Shown here piece after piece: positions 11,772 through 23,349 of a stretch of DNA of 64,000 nt. The notes beneath the pieces were generated by a model. It did no database searches and was not told the DNA's origin. It saw nothing but the letters and a program-made list of their open reading frames with translations. Within the stretch, counting starts at the first letter, position 1. Each line of letters opens with the position of its first letter. This DNA is from Diogma glabrata (taxonomy: Eukaryota; Arthropoda; Insecta; Diptera; Cylindrotomidae), in contig CAVNZG010001019.1 of assembly GCA_963693315.1 (NCBI GenBank), forward strand, positions 109,076 to 173,075. Reading direction: 5' to 3'. Position numbers and translations under genes: made by a program.

Positions 11772-11912
11772 TTGTTAATCTATGGGTGTGACAACCACGC
11801 GTACTTTAGTCCCTGCTATTGGCATATGAGTTATCTTGTGATATCGTATACCACTGGCAATAGCAGTGCAATCTCATTAGCCAAAGTGATATCTTAGGGG
11901 TGCTGGCGGATG
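11772..11912 (+). other. Structured ~140-nt repeat, copy 2 (solo)
   Basis: Aligns with the reverse complement of 5530-5678. The central stem is CTGCTATTG with CAATAGCAG; relative to copy 1 a C-G pair has become T-A. The outer stem TTAGTCCC with GGGG-T-GCTGG is held by wobble pairs where copy 1 has Watson-Crick pairs. No LINE-A coding sequence follows, so this segment exists apart from the LINE body here. Confidence 0.6.
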
Positions 11913-11977
11913 AAGTATTTTCAATCAACTATACCATCCCTTACCCTAAGTTATGGAATATTCTTTGATGATACGCT

Positions 11978-12075
11978 ATTTTTTTTTAAATAAGATGTGT
12001 TTGGTAGTAGAAATTACAAGGTATGTCACAACAACACATAAAAAACTTTTAAGAACAAGGTCCCACATAGTATAG
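11978..12075 (-). mobile_element. LINE-A 3' tail fragment (copy 8)
   Basis: T-run at 11981-11990 followed by the LINE-A 3' block in antisense: a TGTGT segment, then GTCACAACAACACATAAAAA, then CTTTTAAGAACAAGGTCCCACA. It carries only about 95 bp of the 3' end, a severely 5'-truncated insertion. It lacks the 22-bp palindrome in intact form. Confidence 0.75.
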
Positions 12076-12104
12076 GATCCGAGTATAGAACGACCTTCAC
12101 CGAA

Positions 12105-12490
12105 CTGGTTAATGGATGAAAAGTATTTTATATTAAATTAAATATGTTAATAAATATATTGCAAGTGGGTTGTCTAAAAAATTTCGGTCCAGAATATGAT
12201 TAATTAAAAATTTAAAAATTATTTTTTTTTAAATATTTCACCGTTTCGGTTAATAGACAAATGACATACCAATCAAAAGTATGAAGCCTTTAGAATATGC
12301 AAACGATAGGTTGTCTATTTTTTTCCCGTCATAACTTAGGGTTGGCAGGTATAAAAAGGCAGATCGAAATTAGTAATTTGCACCGGTGTGGTTAATGAAT
12401 AAACTTTATGTCAAAATAAAGATTATTTTATTACAAACACGGTGATGTAGGGTTGTCTGCAAAAAATCAGTCCTGAATTAGGGTTGTCGA
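12105..12490. repeat. Diverged direct repeat pair, ~273-bp spacing
   Basis: CACCG-n-TGGTTAATG followed about 65 bases later by GGGTTGTCT-n-AAAAA occurs at 12108-12200 and again at 12381-12480. No coding potential. The remaining 12490-13085 is AT-rich with no recognisable gene. Confidence 0.5.
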
Positions 12491-13085
12491 GTTTTAAAAA
12501 GTGCAATACTCCTGCTGCGCATTATTTTGGAACAGCTTGCCACAACATTCAGAATTGAATTGAAAACTATTAACCAGTTTAATGCACAGAAACATTGTCT
12601 TTCGTTTCGTTCTTTATACATTCAAATAACATCTAGAATTATTATATACAGTTAACGTATATTGTATAATTTAGTATGTATAACTTATTTACATTTCAAA
12701 TATGAATTAAATAAATTTAGAATACAAGAAAAAATTTTAGTTTCATTTTTATCGCAATGGATAACAATCAAATATTTTTAACTCAATTTCTAAAATTTCA
12801 AAGTGATTCAAGGTAGATTCATAAATTATGGCTTATTCTTGATTTATGTTAAATTTTAATCAATATTGGTATATCCAGGGTTCGCAACTGAATTTTATTG
12901 GCGTGCCAACACATTTTTTTTTTAATAATCGCTATTTTCGCGTGCCAATGAAGAAATGAAGTGGCATGCAACTTTCAATGGAAGAAGAAATCAGCTGATC
13001 TACATTGAATTTCTAAGCGATAGAGTTGCAGATTTTCTAAGAGATTAGACTGTTTTAACTTCTGTGAATTAATTTAAACTAGTAA

Positions 13086-13285
13086 NNNNNNNNNNNNNNN
13101 NNNNNNNNNNNNNNNNNNNNNNNNNNNNNNNNNNNNNNNNNNNNNNNNNNNNNNNNNNNNNNNNNNNNNNNNNNNNNNNNNNNNNNNNNNNNNNNNNNNN
13201 NNNNNNNNNNNNNNNNNNNNNNNNNNNNNNNNNNNNNNNNNNNNNNNNNNNNNNNNNNNNNNNNNNNNNNNNNNNNNNNNNNNNN
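13086..13285. other. Assembly gap (200 N)
   Basis: Exactly 200 ambiguous bases, a conventional fixed-size gap. The antisense RT relic is cut by it, so its C-terminal end may lie in or beyond the gap. Confidence 0.98.
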
Positions 13286-14215
13286 TGCATGGACCATAAA
13301 TTGTTCGTATGACCTTCCTCTCGAAACTTGATAAAATTCTACAATCGGAGGAAGTCAGTGTCCAGCTTTCACTTCCAAATGTAAGCACAGGTCAAATTAA
13401 TGCTTTGTAAAGTGTGAGTTTTCACGACCGCGAAAGATGTTTTGATCGCAGAAGTTTTGAGTATCCGTAGAAAACTCTGTATGAGGCAGAGACACTGGCT
13501 TTGATATCTGCCTGCATATCATTTGACGATGTTATTACAGACCCGAGGTATTTGAAGTTTTCTACGCGTTCCACTTCATAGTCGCCAGTATCCAGATTTC
13601 CGGGAGGTATGTTCTTAGATGTTGTTAACACTTTAGTTTTGCCGGTGTTGAAGCATAATCCAAATCGTTTAGCATTTCTTTCAAGCTGAGAGAGACGATC
13701 CTTAATATCGCTCGTTCTACGTCCTGAGAAGCACAATATCATCTGTGTAGCCAAGAAATTAACTAGATTTGTTATATATGCAGTTTTGTGTCTAAATTCG
13801 GCTTTTCTTCTCGCGTACTCCAGCGCCAAATTAAACAGTACAGGCGCGGGTGCATCACCTTGCCCTGACACCTTAACACCTGATGTTATGTCGAAAGGAT
13901 CAGAAACTGACCCTTCGATTACTATTCTACAGTTTGATCCCGATGTTGTGCGTTTGCACAGAGAAACAAGTTGTTTCTCTGTGATACCAAGGCATATGAG
14001 TACGGACCAAAGGTTGTTGCGGATGATACTATCATATGCTTGCTTGAAATCAACGTAGAGCTGGTGAATGCTGATGTTGTACTCCAAACATTTTTCCAGA
14101 ATCATTCTTAGGGTAAAACATTGGTTGGGGTTGAGCGGTTGGGACGAAACCACACTGATAGTCACCGATGGTAGATTCGTCGAACGGGATGAGTCGAGCA
14201 AGTACGACATTAGCT
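13286..14215 (-). pseudogene. RTE/BovB-like reverse transcriptase fragment
   Basis: Minus-strand translation shows RT motifs: QLYVDFKQAYDSI (motif A), GVKVSGQGDAPAPVLFNLAL (a damaged GVRQGD-type motif B), a CFSGR region where the YADD box should be (damaged), then RLSQLE, GLCFNTGKTKVL, ENFKYLGSVITSS and, past a frameshift, LTFGSESWTLTSSD next to the gap. This pattern is typical of the endonuclease-reverse transcriptases that annotators call craniofacial development protein 2-like neighbours. It probably belongs to the same family as the endonuclease at 17640-18440, though that copy lies in the opposite orientation. Confidence 0.75.
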
Positions 14216-14229
14216 AGTATTTTATATGC

Positions 14230-14900
14230 GTGTTCAACAGATAATCGAAACCGAAAAAGCAGAGATTGACAGAGCGAAGCGAAAAACTTTCAACTGTGTC
14301 CATATGCATATCTGACAAAAGTATTTACAGTGCCATTGATTCTTCAAAATCTGGTATCAAATCTTCTATTCATCCTATTATTGACGTTGATTTGATCGTC
14401 ACTGACCCCACAAGAAAGGTCACATTGCTTCGATCTCGACCGTTTTAGAAACTCCTGAAGAAATATCCCAGATCCAGTCTTCAGGAGTTAATATAAAAGA
14501 TTTTCATTTTAAACCCAAAATTGTTGAAAAACTTTTAAAGTGGGTTAAATATCAACAAAGCATCCGGTCTAAACAATATTCGTAAAATATACGAGCATTA
14601 CTTACATTAATACACACATATCAAAATTTTTGGAAGATAAAAATTTGATATTTTACAGCCAATACGGTTTTAGAAACAAAGGATCAACAACCGATCTATT
14701 AAAATATGTAGCTTATCTTTGGCACAGCATAGGTACTTGAAAAAGGTGGTGAAACGTACGTAATCGCATTAAACATCTAAAGAGCATTTTATCGAATCTG
14801 ACATGCCAACCTGATCAACAAGCTCGTGCGTACGAGTTTCATCCCACAGTCGTAAAGCTGACACAAAATTTTCTCATCTAATTCAAACTCTACGGCAACT
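14230..14900 (+). pseudogene. LINE-A copy 2, old RT relic
   Basis: Plus-strand match to the LINE-A region around 48330-49180: SDKSIYSAI, PIIDVDLIV, QYGFRNKGSTTDLLKYVAY. A deletion near 14580 removes the thumb-proximal part between the INKAS block and the SKVYEHY block. Many stops and indels make it the most diverged LINE-A copy in the window. Sequence 14900-15126 shows nothing I can name. Confidence 0.75.
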
Positions 14901-15125
14901 CTACATATTTTAAAATCGAAAATCTGCTTAATATATGAATTTAAGATCAAAATGCACGAAATATTCTACTTAATCAGTTATAATTATGGAAAAGAAGGAA
15001 AACTTACGTAAAATAACAATTAAGCATATTCCATCGTTTTGCACGACACCCATACCCCGTTTAACGTTGATTTGAATACGTTAAGGAATTTGGAACGCAT
15101 CCTTGACGTTAACGGGGTAATACTG

Positions 15126-15532
<407 letters not shown>

Positions 15533-15599
15533 CGGCCATCCTATCTTATCATACGACCCGGATGATCAAACTGTTTCGGAACTGACTTCAGTAAGATTT

Positions 15600-16055
15600 T
15601 TAATGTTTTCGTATATTATTAATTTGGCCTGAAATCTTACAATTGTCAAAGCTCCATATAGCACAGCTTTGTTTGGTTCATGATCAGTAATACCATATTA
15701 ATGCAGTGTTCAATTATTGCGGCATCTTCTAAATTTCCAATTTTGCCAAGCTCTCGCATTGCAATCAAATATTTTTTAAAAGATTCCCCTATTTGCTTTC
15801 GTCGGCTCTCCATGCGCTTATGAATAACAGCAGCTTTCTTCTCATTAAGTCTAGTTGTTTTTTCAACAGATTGTGTGTTTGGTACGTACTATTTTGAATT
15901 ATAGTATTTTTCGATGCATGGCTGGTGCATTATCACTGCTGTTGATCGATTCTTCATTGATTGCTCGTCGAAAAATTTCCATCATTTTCCTCATGAATGC
16001 GTCTTCTTCATTATCACAAGATTGATTTTTATTACCTTTTTGTGCTTTTCCCATT
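15600..16055 (-). pseudogene. Truncated gag of the antisense LTR element
   Basis: Start Met at 16055: MGKAQKGNKNQSCDNEEDAF. It is readable through MRKMMEIFRRAI to a stop, then resumes in another frame with a RMESRRKQIGESFKKYL block, RELGKIGNLEDAAIIEHCI and, after another shift, DHEPNKAVLYGALTI. The pattern (ESF..Y...M...G.IDEA.II..CI.GI.D...NK..LYGA) is a retroelement Gag capsid-like region seen in insect LTR elements. No zinc knuckle remains. Class (Ty3/gypsy versus other) is not certain. Confidence 0.6.
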
Positions 16056-16249
16056 TTTAATCATTTACGAGAAATTAACAAATCCAAAGAAAATCTATTG
16101 AATAAAAACTTATTCTAAGTAATTTTTATTAAATGTTTTGATTATATTTTGTGATACACAATTTAATTAGTAATATAATTATCTTTCTTTATATAAAAAA
16201 GAACAACGAAAATATAACTCGTTATTAAGAAACATATAACAAATTTTTT

Positions 16250-16470
16250 CGGCTAACGGCTGTAAAGTTTAACTTTACTGCCGCTGGGGAGTAGCTAAAG
16301 TCTTACTTTTTAGCCGGCGGCTGCAAAAGTGACGTCATTTTTACTTTTTCTGCCGGCGGCTGTAAAGTAACTTCCATATTTTTACGGCGGCTGTAAAGTA
16401 ATTTTCATATTTTTACGGCGGCTGTAAAGTAATTTTCATATTTTTACGGCGGCAGTAAAGTAAAATAAAA
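16250..16470. repeat. Short tandem GGCGGCTGTAAAGT repeats in LTR-element leader
   Basis: Five to six imperfect units of about 32 bp built around GGCGGCTGTAAAGTAA and CATATTTTTAC, with the last three nearly identical. They are unusually GC-rich for this window. They lie in the leader between the antisense 5' LTR and gag. Confidence 0.8.
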
Positions 16471-16629
16471 TGATATTATTAATTTGTTCAAAACAGAATG
16501 CATTTCAGTTCATTTTAATGAATAAAAATAAAAAAAATTCATTTCAGAAAATTTATTACCTAAAACATATTTTTAAAAAATTTGATGCATTAATTTCATA
16601 TTTTTAAACAATTTAAACGTTTGCCGAAA

Positions 16630-16767
16630 AAATAGTGTATTGAATTCGAGCTAAAGTGACTTTTTGTGTTTCGTCTATAATTGTCGGCCTCCCTACGGTC
16701 GGCCGCCAAACTATAGACTCAACACAAAAAGTACGACTTTAGCTCCTAATTCAATAATATACTATTT
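16630..16767. repeat. Hairpin (MITE-like) within the LTR element
   Basis: Inverted arms share AGTGTATTGAATTCGAGC versus the complement of CTCCTAATTCAATAATATACT, then CTAAAGT, TTTTTGTGTT and TCTATA blocks, closing on GGCC near 16690. Total about 138 bp. The CTAAAGTC and ACTTT phrases also appear at 16300-16320, linking it to the neighbouring tandem units. Confidence 0.75.
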
Positions 16768-17250
16768 GTTTATTAAAACAAAACAAATTTAAAACAATTC
16801 AAGTTTATGATCACCTTAGTAGCGGTAATTTTTTATTAACTATACTGAATGCAAATCGAACTCAATAATTGTTTGTTTTTAATATTTTCTTATTTTTTCT
16901 CCGATAATTAACTCACAAAATACACAAAACTTAATTGATTTTTGCAGTTTATTTTTAATCTGGCAGAATATTTTTATATGTAGACTTCTTAGCACCTTTG
17001 AAGTATGCACCACACATAAAACGCTCCGTATAATTCAAATTACTTACAGATCCTCCGTAAAGTTTTATATCTCTCGAGTTAGATTAGCTTTTTGGATTGT
17101 CACTTCTTGACTATTCCAAAAATAACACCTTCGCCGTACCAACTCGAATGCACCTCAGATACAATCGCCAACTTCACTTCACTGATTTTTCTGAACTACT
17201 TTTATTGTAAGATTACTGCCAGATCCCGGCATCCCACTTCTGACACCAAT

Positions 17251-17443
17251 TGTGAGCTTATTGAAATAAAACTCGATAATTAATTTTTTGATAACCAACA
17301 TAAAACTAAACTTTTATTTAATTATTCTTCAATGTATAGGATATAATTTTACGAACAACAGTACTTATATGTTTATGTATCAATAAAAACTAGAATAACA
17401 AGTCACAATATAATTATAAATAATTTTACAGGGTGATCCCACA
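17251..17443 (-). repeat. LTR (5' LTR of antisense element)
   Basis: 193-bp LTR followed on the minus strand by a primer-binding site at about 17229-17249. Confidence 0.85.
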
Positions 17444-17619
<176 letters not shown>

Positions 17620-17639
17620 GTAGCGAAATCCGAAATTCG

Positions 17640-18440
17640 ACGTCCACGCCGTGCTGCCTGGGTAATGCTGACAGAATTAGGTTAGTGTATTGGAGACAAG
17701 CAGAGTAAAAACTGCTTAGTCAATGACGCTACATCACGGCGAATTGGCGCCTAACGACCAATGTGATTCAAGCGTCTGTTCTCCGTGCCAGGGGCGGCTT
17801 GGAGCGAGCGTCTGTCTTGAATCAAGCGGCTCGCTATATAAACGTGTAAAAAGGTTGTTTCTGGTGACCTTAATATGCAGAACCGACCCATTCACGACAA
17901 TTTGGGTTGGGCCTAAGGTTAACACCCTAACCCCGGAAAAAAACTAATACGTTAAATTTGGTCATCAGAAAGAGAAAAACAGACCCGGACAAAAAAACAT
18001 AATTTTATCTGGACGTGAAAAAGGACCAGACTACCGAATCGGAACGTGGAACGTGCGCAGCCTGAGCACTCCTGATGCTCTTATAAGTCTGGAAACAGAG
18101 GCTGAGAGGTATAGGATGGATATTATTGCTCTACAAGAAATTAGACAGCCGATAATCGGAAAACAAGATTTGGATAGTCACTCTCTCTACTGTAGTGGTC
18201 ATCCTTCTCGAAGAGAATTTGGTACTGGCTTTCTTGTTGGTGCACGCATACAAGAAGCCGTGATGAAATTCATCCCGGTCAGTGGGAGGATCTGCTACCT
18301 ACGTGTACGTGGTACATATAACAATATTTCTCTTATTGCCATGCATGCACCTGCTGAAGCTAAGACCGTCGACGAGAAGGATAATTTCTACATAGCACTG
18401 GAAGAGGTTATGAAACAAACACCCAGACGCGACTTCATTA
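17640..18440 (+). pseudogene. 5' end and endonuclease domain of an RTE/BovB-like LINE
   Basis: A relatively GC-rich leader (17640-18030) precedes a frame readable from 18029: YRIGTWNVRSLSTPDALI, MDIIALQEIR, GTGFLVGARI and LIAMHAPAEAKTVDEKDNFY. WNVRSL and LQEIR are the opening blocks of the apurinic-type endonuclease of LINEs, the part annotators often call craniofacial development protein 2-like. The frame runs without stops to the junction at about 18440, where it passes straight into satellite DNA, so the catalytic second half is lost. No intact product is expected. Confidence 0.75.
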
Positions 18441-18442
18441 TG

Positions 18443-20670
18443 GACCACTTAAAGTTGAGAGGTATTGTTCTGGCCATTATAAAGAATTATTTAATTTTTT
18501 TGTACGACGCCGTTTCATTTGGTGTCAATACCCATAAAAATATTATGAGTAAAATTTGAAATCAATCGGTCAACTCTAAGGGGTGCCCCCGGCCACTTAA
18601 AGTTGAGAAGTTTGGTTGTTGGCATTGCAAACAAAAATTTGAATTTTTCGTACGACACCCTCCCATTTGGTCACTAAAAATTGAGAAATTTTGTTCTGAA
18701 CCTTAAAAAAAAAATTTATTTATTGTGCGACACCCTCCCATTTCGTGTCGATACCCATAAAAAAATTATGTGTAAGGTTTGAAATCAATCGTTCAACTCT
18801 AAGGCGTGTCTCCGGCCACTTAAACTTGAAAGGTTTTGTTCTGGCCATTACAAAGGAAAATTTAAATTTTTTGTACGACATCCTCCCATTCCGTGTGAAT
18901 ACCCTTAAAAATGCTATTTGCGAAATTTGAAATCAATCGATCAACTCTAAGGCGTGCCCCCGGCCACTTAAACTTGAAAGGTTTTGTTCTGGCCATTACA
19001 AAGAAAAATTTAAATTTTTTGTACGACACTCTCCCATTTCGTGTGAATACTCTTAAAAATGTAATTTGCAAAATTTGAAATCAGCCGGTCAACTTTAAGG
19101 CGTGCCCCCGGCCACTTAAAGTTGAGAGGTTTTGTTCTGGCCATTACAAAGAAAAAGTTAAATTTTTTGTACGACACCCTTCCATTTCATGTCAATACCC
19201 GTAAAAATATTATTTGCAAAATTTGAAATCAATCGGTCAATTCTAAGACGTACCTCCGGCCACTTAAAATTGAGAAATTTTGTTCTAGAGCTTAAAAAAA
19301 ATTTTTATATTTTGTGCGACACCCTCCCATTTCGTGTGAATACCCATAAAAAAATTATGTATAAAATTCGAAATCAATCGTTCAAGGCTAAGGCGTGCTG
19401 GGGGCACGCCTTAGAGTTGAACGATTGATTTCAAATTTTTCAAATAATATTTTTACGGGTATTGACACCAAATGGGAGGGTGTCGTACAAAAAATTTAAA
19501 TTTTTCTTTATATTTCTTTTTTTTTTTTTTTTTTTAATGTGTTGTGTAGTAGGCATTACAATATGTGTCCCAACAACACATAAAAACCTTTTAAGACCAA
19601 GGTCCAAGACCAAGGTATTGGCCACAACAAAACCTCTCAACTTTAAGTGGCCCTTTATGGGGCACCCCTTAGAGTTGACCGATTGATTTCTAATTTTACA
19701 CATAATATTTTTATGGGTATTGACACCAAAAAGAAGGGTGTCGTACAAAAAATTTAAATTTTCCTTTGTAATGGCCACAACAAAACCTCCAACTTTAAGT
19801 GGCCGGGGGCACCCCTTAGAGTGGAACGTTTAATTTAAATTTTGCAAATAATATTTTTATGGGTATTGACCCCAAATGGCAGGATGTCGTACAAAAAATT
19901 TGAATTTTTGTTTGTAATGGCCACAACCAAACCTTCAACTTTAAGTGGCCGGGGGCACCGCTTAGAGTTAAACGATTGATTTCAAATTTTACACATAATT
20001 TTTTTGGGGTATTGACACGAAATGGGAGGGTGTCGCACAAAAAATAAAAAAAATTTTTTTAAGGTCCAGAAAAAAATTTCTCAATTTTTAGTGGCCGGAG
20101 GCACGTCTTAGAATTGACCGATTGATTTCAAATTTTGCAAATACTATTTTTACGGGTATTGAAATGAAATGGTAGGGTGTCGTACAAAAAATTTAAATTT
20201 TTCTTTATATTGGCCACAAGCAAACCTCTCAAATTTAAGGGGCACCACTTAGAGTTGAACGATTGATTTCAAATTTTGCAAATAATATTTTTATGGGTAT
20301 TGACACCAAATGTGAGCGTGTCGTACAAAAAATTTAAATATTTCTTTATGATGGCCACAACCAAACCTCTCTAGTTTTTAGTGGCTGGGGGCAACCCTTC
20401 AGAGTTGACCGATTGATTTCAAATTTTACACATAATATTTTTATGGGTATTGACGACAAATGGGAGAGCGTCGTACAAAAAATTTAAATTTTTCTTTGTA
20501 ATGGCCACAAAAAAACCTTCAAATTTAAGTGACCGAGGGCACCCCTTAGAGTTGACCGATTGATTTCAAATTTTGCAAATAATATTTTTATGGGTATTGA
20601 CACCAAATGGGAGGATGTCGTACAAAAAGTTTAAATTTTTCTTTATAATGGCCAGAACAAAACCTCTCAA
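18443..20670. repeat. 148-bp satellite arranged as a large inverted array
   Basis: On the left arm the phrase GGCCACTTAAA starts at 18443, 18591, 18814, 18962, 19110 and 19258, a regular 148-bp period with one 223-bp interval. At about 19400 the orientation flips (GGCGTGC-TGGGG-GCACGCC), and the complement runs head to tail to about 20670. Each unit contains GTACGACACC, CATAAAAATATTAT and GAAATCAATCG blocks. Short open frames across it are chance readings, because 148 is not divisible by three. Confidence 0.9.
19519..19620 (-). mobile_element. LINE-A 3' tail fragment (copy 3) inside satellite
   Basis: T-run 19517-19535, then TGTGTTGTGTAGTAGG, the antisense hairpin region (CCCAACAACACAT), and CCTTTTAAGACCAAGG ending near 19615. 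It interrupts one unit of the right satellite arm. About 100 bp long, hence extremely 5' truncated. Confidence 0.8.
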
Positions 20671-21125
20671 ATTACATATTACGATGACTAATCAGCGATG
20701 AAAATTAAACAATTCTATAAAAACTCGATGAGTACAGTTGAACATCAAAATTACATATGACGATGACTGATCAGCGATGAAATTTAAACAACTGTATATA
20801 ATATCAAAGGGTACAGTTGAATATTGAAAATGACATATGACGCTGACTAATCAGCGTTGAAATTTTAACAATTTTATATAATATCAAGAAGTACAGTTGA
20901 ATATCAATAATTACATATGACGATGAATGATCAGCGATGAAAATTAATCAATTCTATATAAACTTGATGAGTGCAATTGAATATCAAAATTACATATGAC
21001 GATGAATGATCAGCGATGAAATTTAAACAACTGTATATAATATCGAAGAGTACAGTTGAATATTGCATATGACATATGACGATGACTAAACGGCGATGAA
21101 AATTAAACAATTCTATATAAATAGG
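20671..21125. repeat. 78-bp satellite, about six units, trimer superstructure
   Basis: Units open with TTACATATGACGATGA and TCAGCGATGAAA blocks and end with GTACAGTTGAATAT. Units 1 and 4 share TTCTATA-AAACT-GATGAG, units 2 and 5 share CAACTGTATATAATATC, and units 3 and 6 share TGACATATGACG. This gives a roughly 234-bp three-unit higher-order repeat present twice. It follows directly on the 148-bp satellite. Confidence 0.85.
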
Positions 21126-22642
21126 CCAGTAATAATAGGAGAAAAAATTAGAAAAAAAATAATTCGTTACAGCAAACTGACAGCGGGATATTGTAGAAAT
21201 TGATATTGTAAAACAGGGAAACATAAATCGAAACGACAGCTGCTATTCGGGGGAGAATGGGGAGGGTGGATTGTGATTTCTGGCTAAACCGTGCATCCTA
21301 TCAAAAAAAGTCATAAATCAAAATTGTAGGGAATAAAAAGATCTACAACTTTTGTATGGACCATTTTTACCCTCACCTCAACATTTTTCGAAAAAAATGC
21401 GAAAAACCGATTTTTTGCTTTTTCTTGTTTTCTTTGACAAAAAAACTTTTATGAAGTTCAAACGTTGGCAAAAGATATCTCTATTTATTGCACAAAGGCA
21501 TCAATTTTTTCGGAGGGAAATATTTAGTCATTGTTGTTAAATTTATTTAAAAAAAAAAAAATTTAACTGCAATTCCTCTTTAGACTACGCCTCCTGCAGA
21601 GTTCTGTCTTGGCTCACTTACTAGCTTTTACGTTTTTTTTCGGTAAGTGGTAAAAAAGGTGCACTGTTATGGGAAAAAGGCGGCAAAATTGAAAAAACCG
21701 AGAAAATCGCTTTTTTTCGTGGTAATTTGCATATTTATCGTTGAATAATCGTTATTAAATAATAAAATCATTTAAATTTTTTATGATAAACGTAAACGAC
21801 GATCATTTGGAAATAAATTAATGAATAATTATACGCTTTCGTTACTTTTGATTCATTTAGGTAACAAAAAAGTAAATTTTATTCTTCAAACATGGCGATC
21901 TCAAAAAGTACCTTTTTGTTTTCTTTCATGTTTTATATTTTACAGATTTGTTATTTACTCAAAACATACTAAACCTATAAGGACAATCGTTATTTCTTGT
22001 TTTTGAGAAAAACACATTTGAATATAGGTTGATTTTTTTTGTACTTTGTGCCATACACTAAAACCAAGTTTACTGATTCTATTAAACTTATTTTGAGCTT
22101 AGAAGGTTCTAAATGAGGTTTAAAGAAGGTACTAAATAATCTTTTTTGGGGTTTTCTGAAGGTTTAATCTTTTACCCAAAACATATTCAAATTACAGACA
22201 GACGTTTTGTTCGACGATAAAACCAATTCAAATATTTGCTAGCAAAAATATGCCAGTTGCGGGTTTTGCTGAAATTTATCAAATAGAAAGTGATTTTCTT
22301 TTCAATTACAATAAAAAATGCATATTAAATTAAAACATATCATATATTAATAATCTTTATATATATATTTCCACTGTTCGGTTGTTTGTGACTGAACTGC
22401 TCCTAAACGGCTTGATTGATTTTTATGAAAAAGTGAGTGTGCAATTAAGTTGATCTAAGAATGGTTCATCTCTATAATTGGATAAAATTGGACAAAACCT
22501 GTAAGTTTAAAACTTCAATAACTTCTAATCCTGGCTTTCAATCTTATTGATACTTGATATATAAGGTTTAAGTACTGATTCCGATATTTCTGCGTACCCA
22601 CTTTGGATTTGTCACTCCAGTTAAAAAGTTTTTTTTGTTGGT
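21126..22642. other. AT-rich non-coding DNA
   Basis: No gene is supportable. 21330-21560 is full of T- and A-runs. The stretch 22370-22620 (GTTTGTGACTGAACTGCTCC, AACGGCTTGATTGATTTTTATG) has the texture of a dispersed Helitron or related repeat seen in insects, but I cannot establish ends. Confidence 0.4.
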
Positions 22643-22741
22643 CATGGCGGTCATGGTGGTCATGGTGGTAATGGTGGTCACGGTGGTCATGGTGTTCACG
22701 GTGGTCATGATGGTCATGGTGGTATCACGGTGGTCATGGTG
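22643..22741. repeat. GGTCATGGT minisatellite
   Basis: About eleven units of the nonamer GGTCATGGT with single-base variants (GGTAATGGT, GGTCACGGT, GTTCACGGT). It could be read as a Gly/His/Asn-rich peptide, but no surrounding reading frame supports coding. Confidence 0.9.
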
Positions 22742-22814
22742 TTTAGAGTTTGCATCCCGTGCTTTCCCGGGCGGGAAAAAATATTTGTGTTGATTAAAGT
22801 TGTATTTTTAAATA

Positions 22815-23293
22815 AAAAAATGAGTGCGTGTAATCTTTGCACGCGGTTAAGATAAATTTCTTTGGCTACTGTGGCTTGCAATTTAGAGTTGCATTTCTTG
22901 ATAATATAATTTACTGTGTAATAAAAAGCAATATTTACATAATTTATTACAAAGTTAATTCAATTATTAGCATAATTGAAATATGAAATTAGAGGTTTAT
23001 GACAAATTTGCTAAAGTTATTGAAAAATGCATCAATTGTTGTACCAATTGTTAAATTAAGTGGACATGTATTCATCGTGAAATTTAATTTGTAATACGTT
23101 GTAAGACTTTGTAAAACATGTAAATATGGCTTTTTATTACACATTGTTGTAATTTATATTATCAAGAATAAAGAAACTCTAAATTTCAATATGACATATC
23201 TATTTTATTTTATATATAATATTTTTAGTAATACCTGCTGCAGTGACCAAAGAAGTTTTACTTCGTGTAAAGATTACGCACTTCATTTTTTTT
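22815..23293. repeat. Foldback element with ~115-160-bp arms
   Basis: The left arm 22815-22929 and right arm 23129-23293 are imperfect complements: ATGAGTGCG...AATCTT pairs with AAGATTACGCACTTCAT, and TTGATAATATAATTTAC and TGTAATAAAAAGC pair with their complements. The loop of about 200 bp has no coding capacity. A non-autonomous foldback or MITE is the best description. Confidence 0.75.
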
Positions 23294-23349
23294 TGTAGGT
23301 GATTAGTTAATCTAATATAAGAACTAAATCTAAAAAATGATGGTGCAAA

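Noticed and set aside
11772..11912. HDV-like self-cleaving ribozyme
   Set aside because: The nested double pseudoknot and the catalytic J4/2 motif could not be placed. Only the stem covariation is retained as a finding.
18745..20040. Several 60-110-residue frames with similar sequences in the satellite region
   Set aside because: They repeat with the 148-bp satellite period, which is not a multiple of three, and occur in both orientations. They are by-products of the repeat.
22643..22741. Possible Gly/His-rich antimicrobial or silk-like peptide
   Set aside because: No start, signal peptide or flanking frame; it is a simple nonamer minisatellite.
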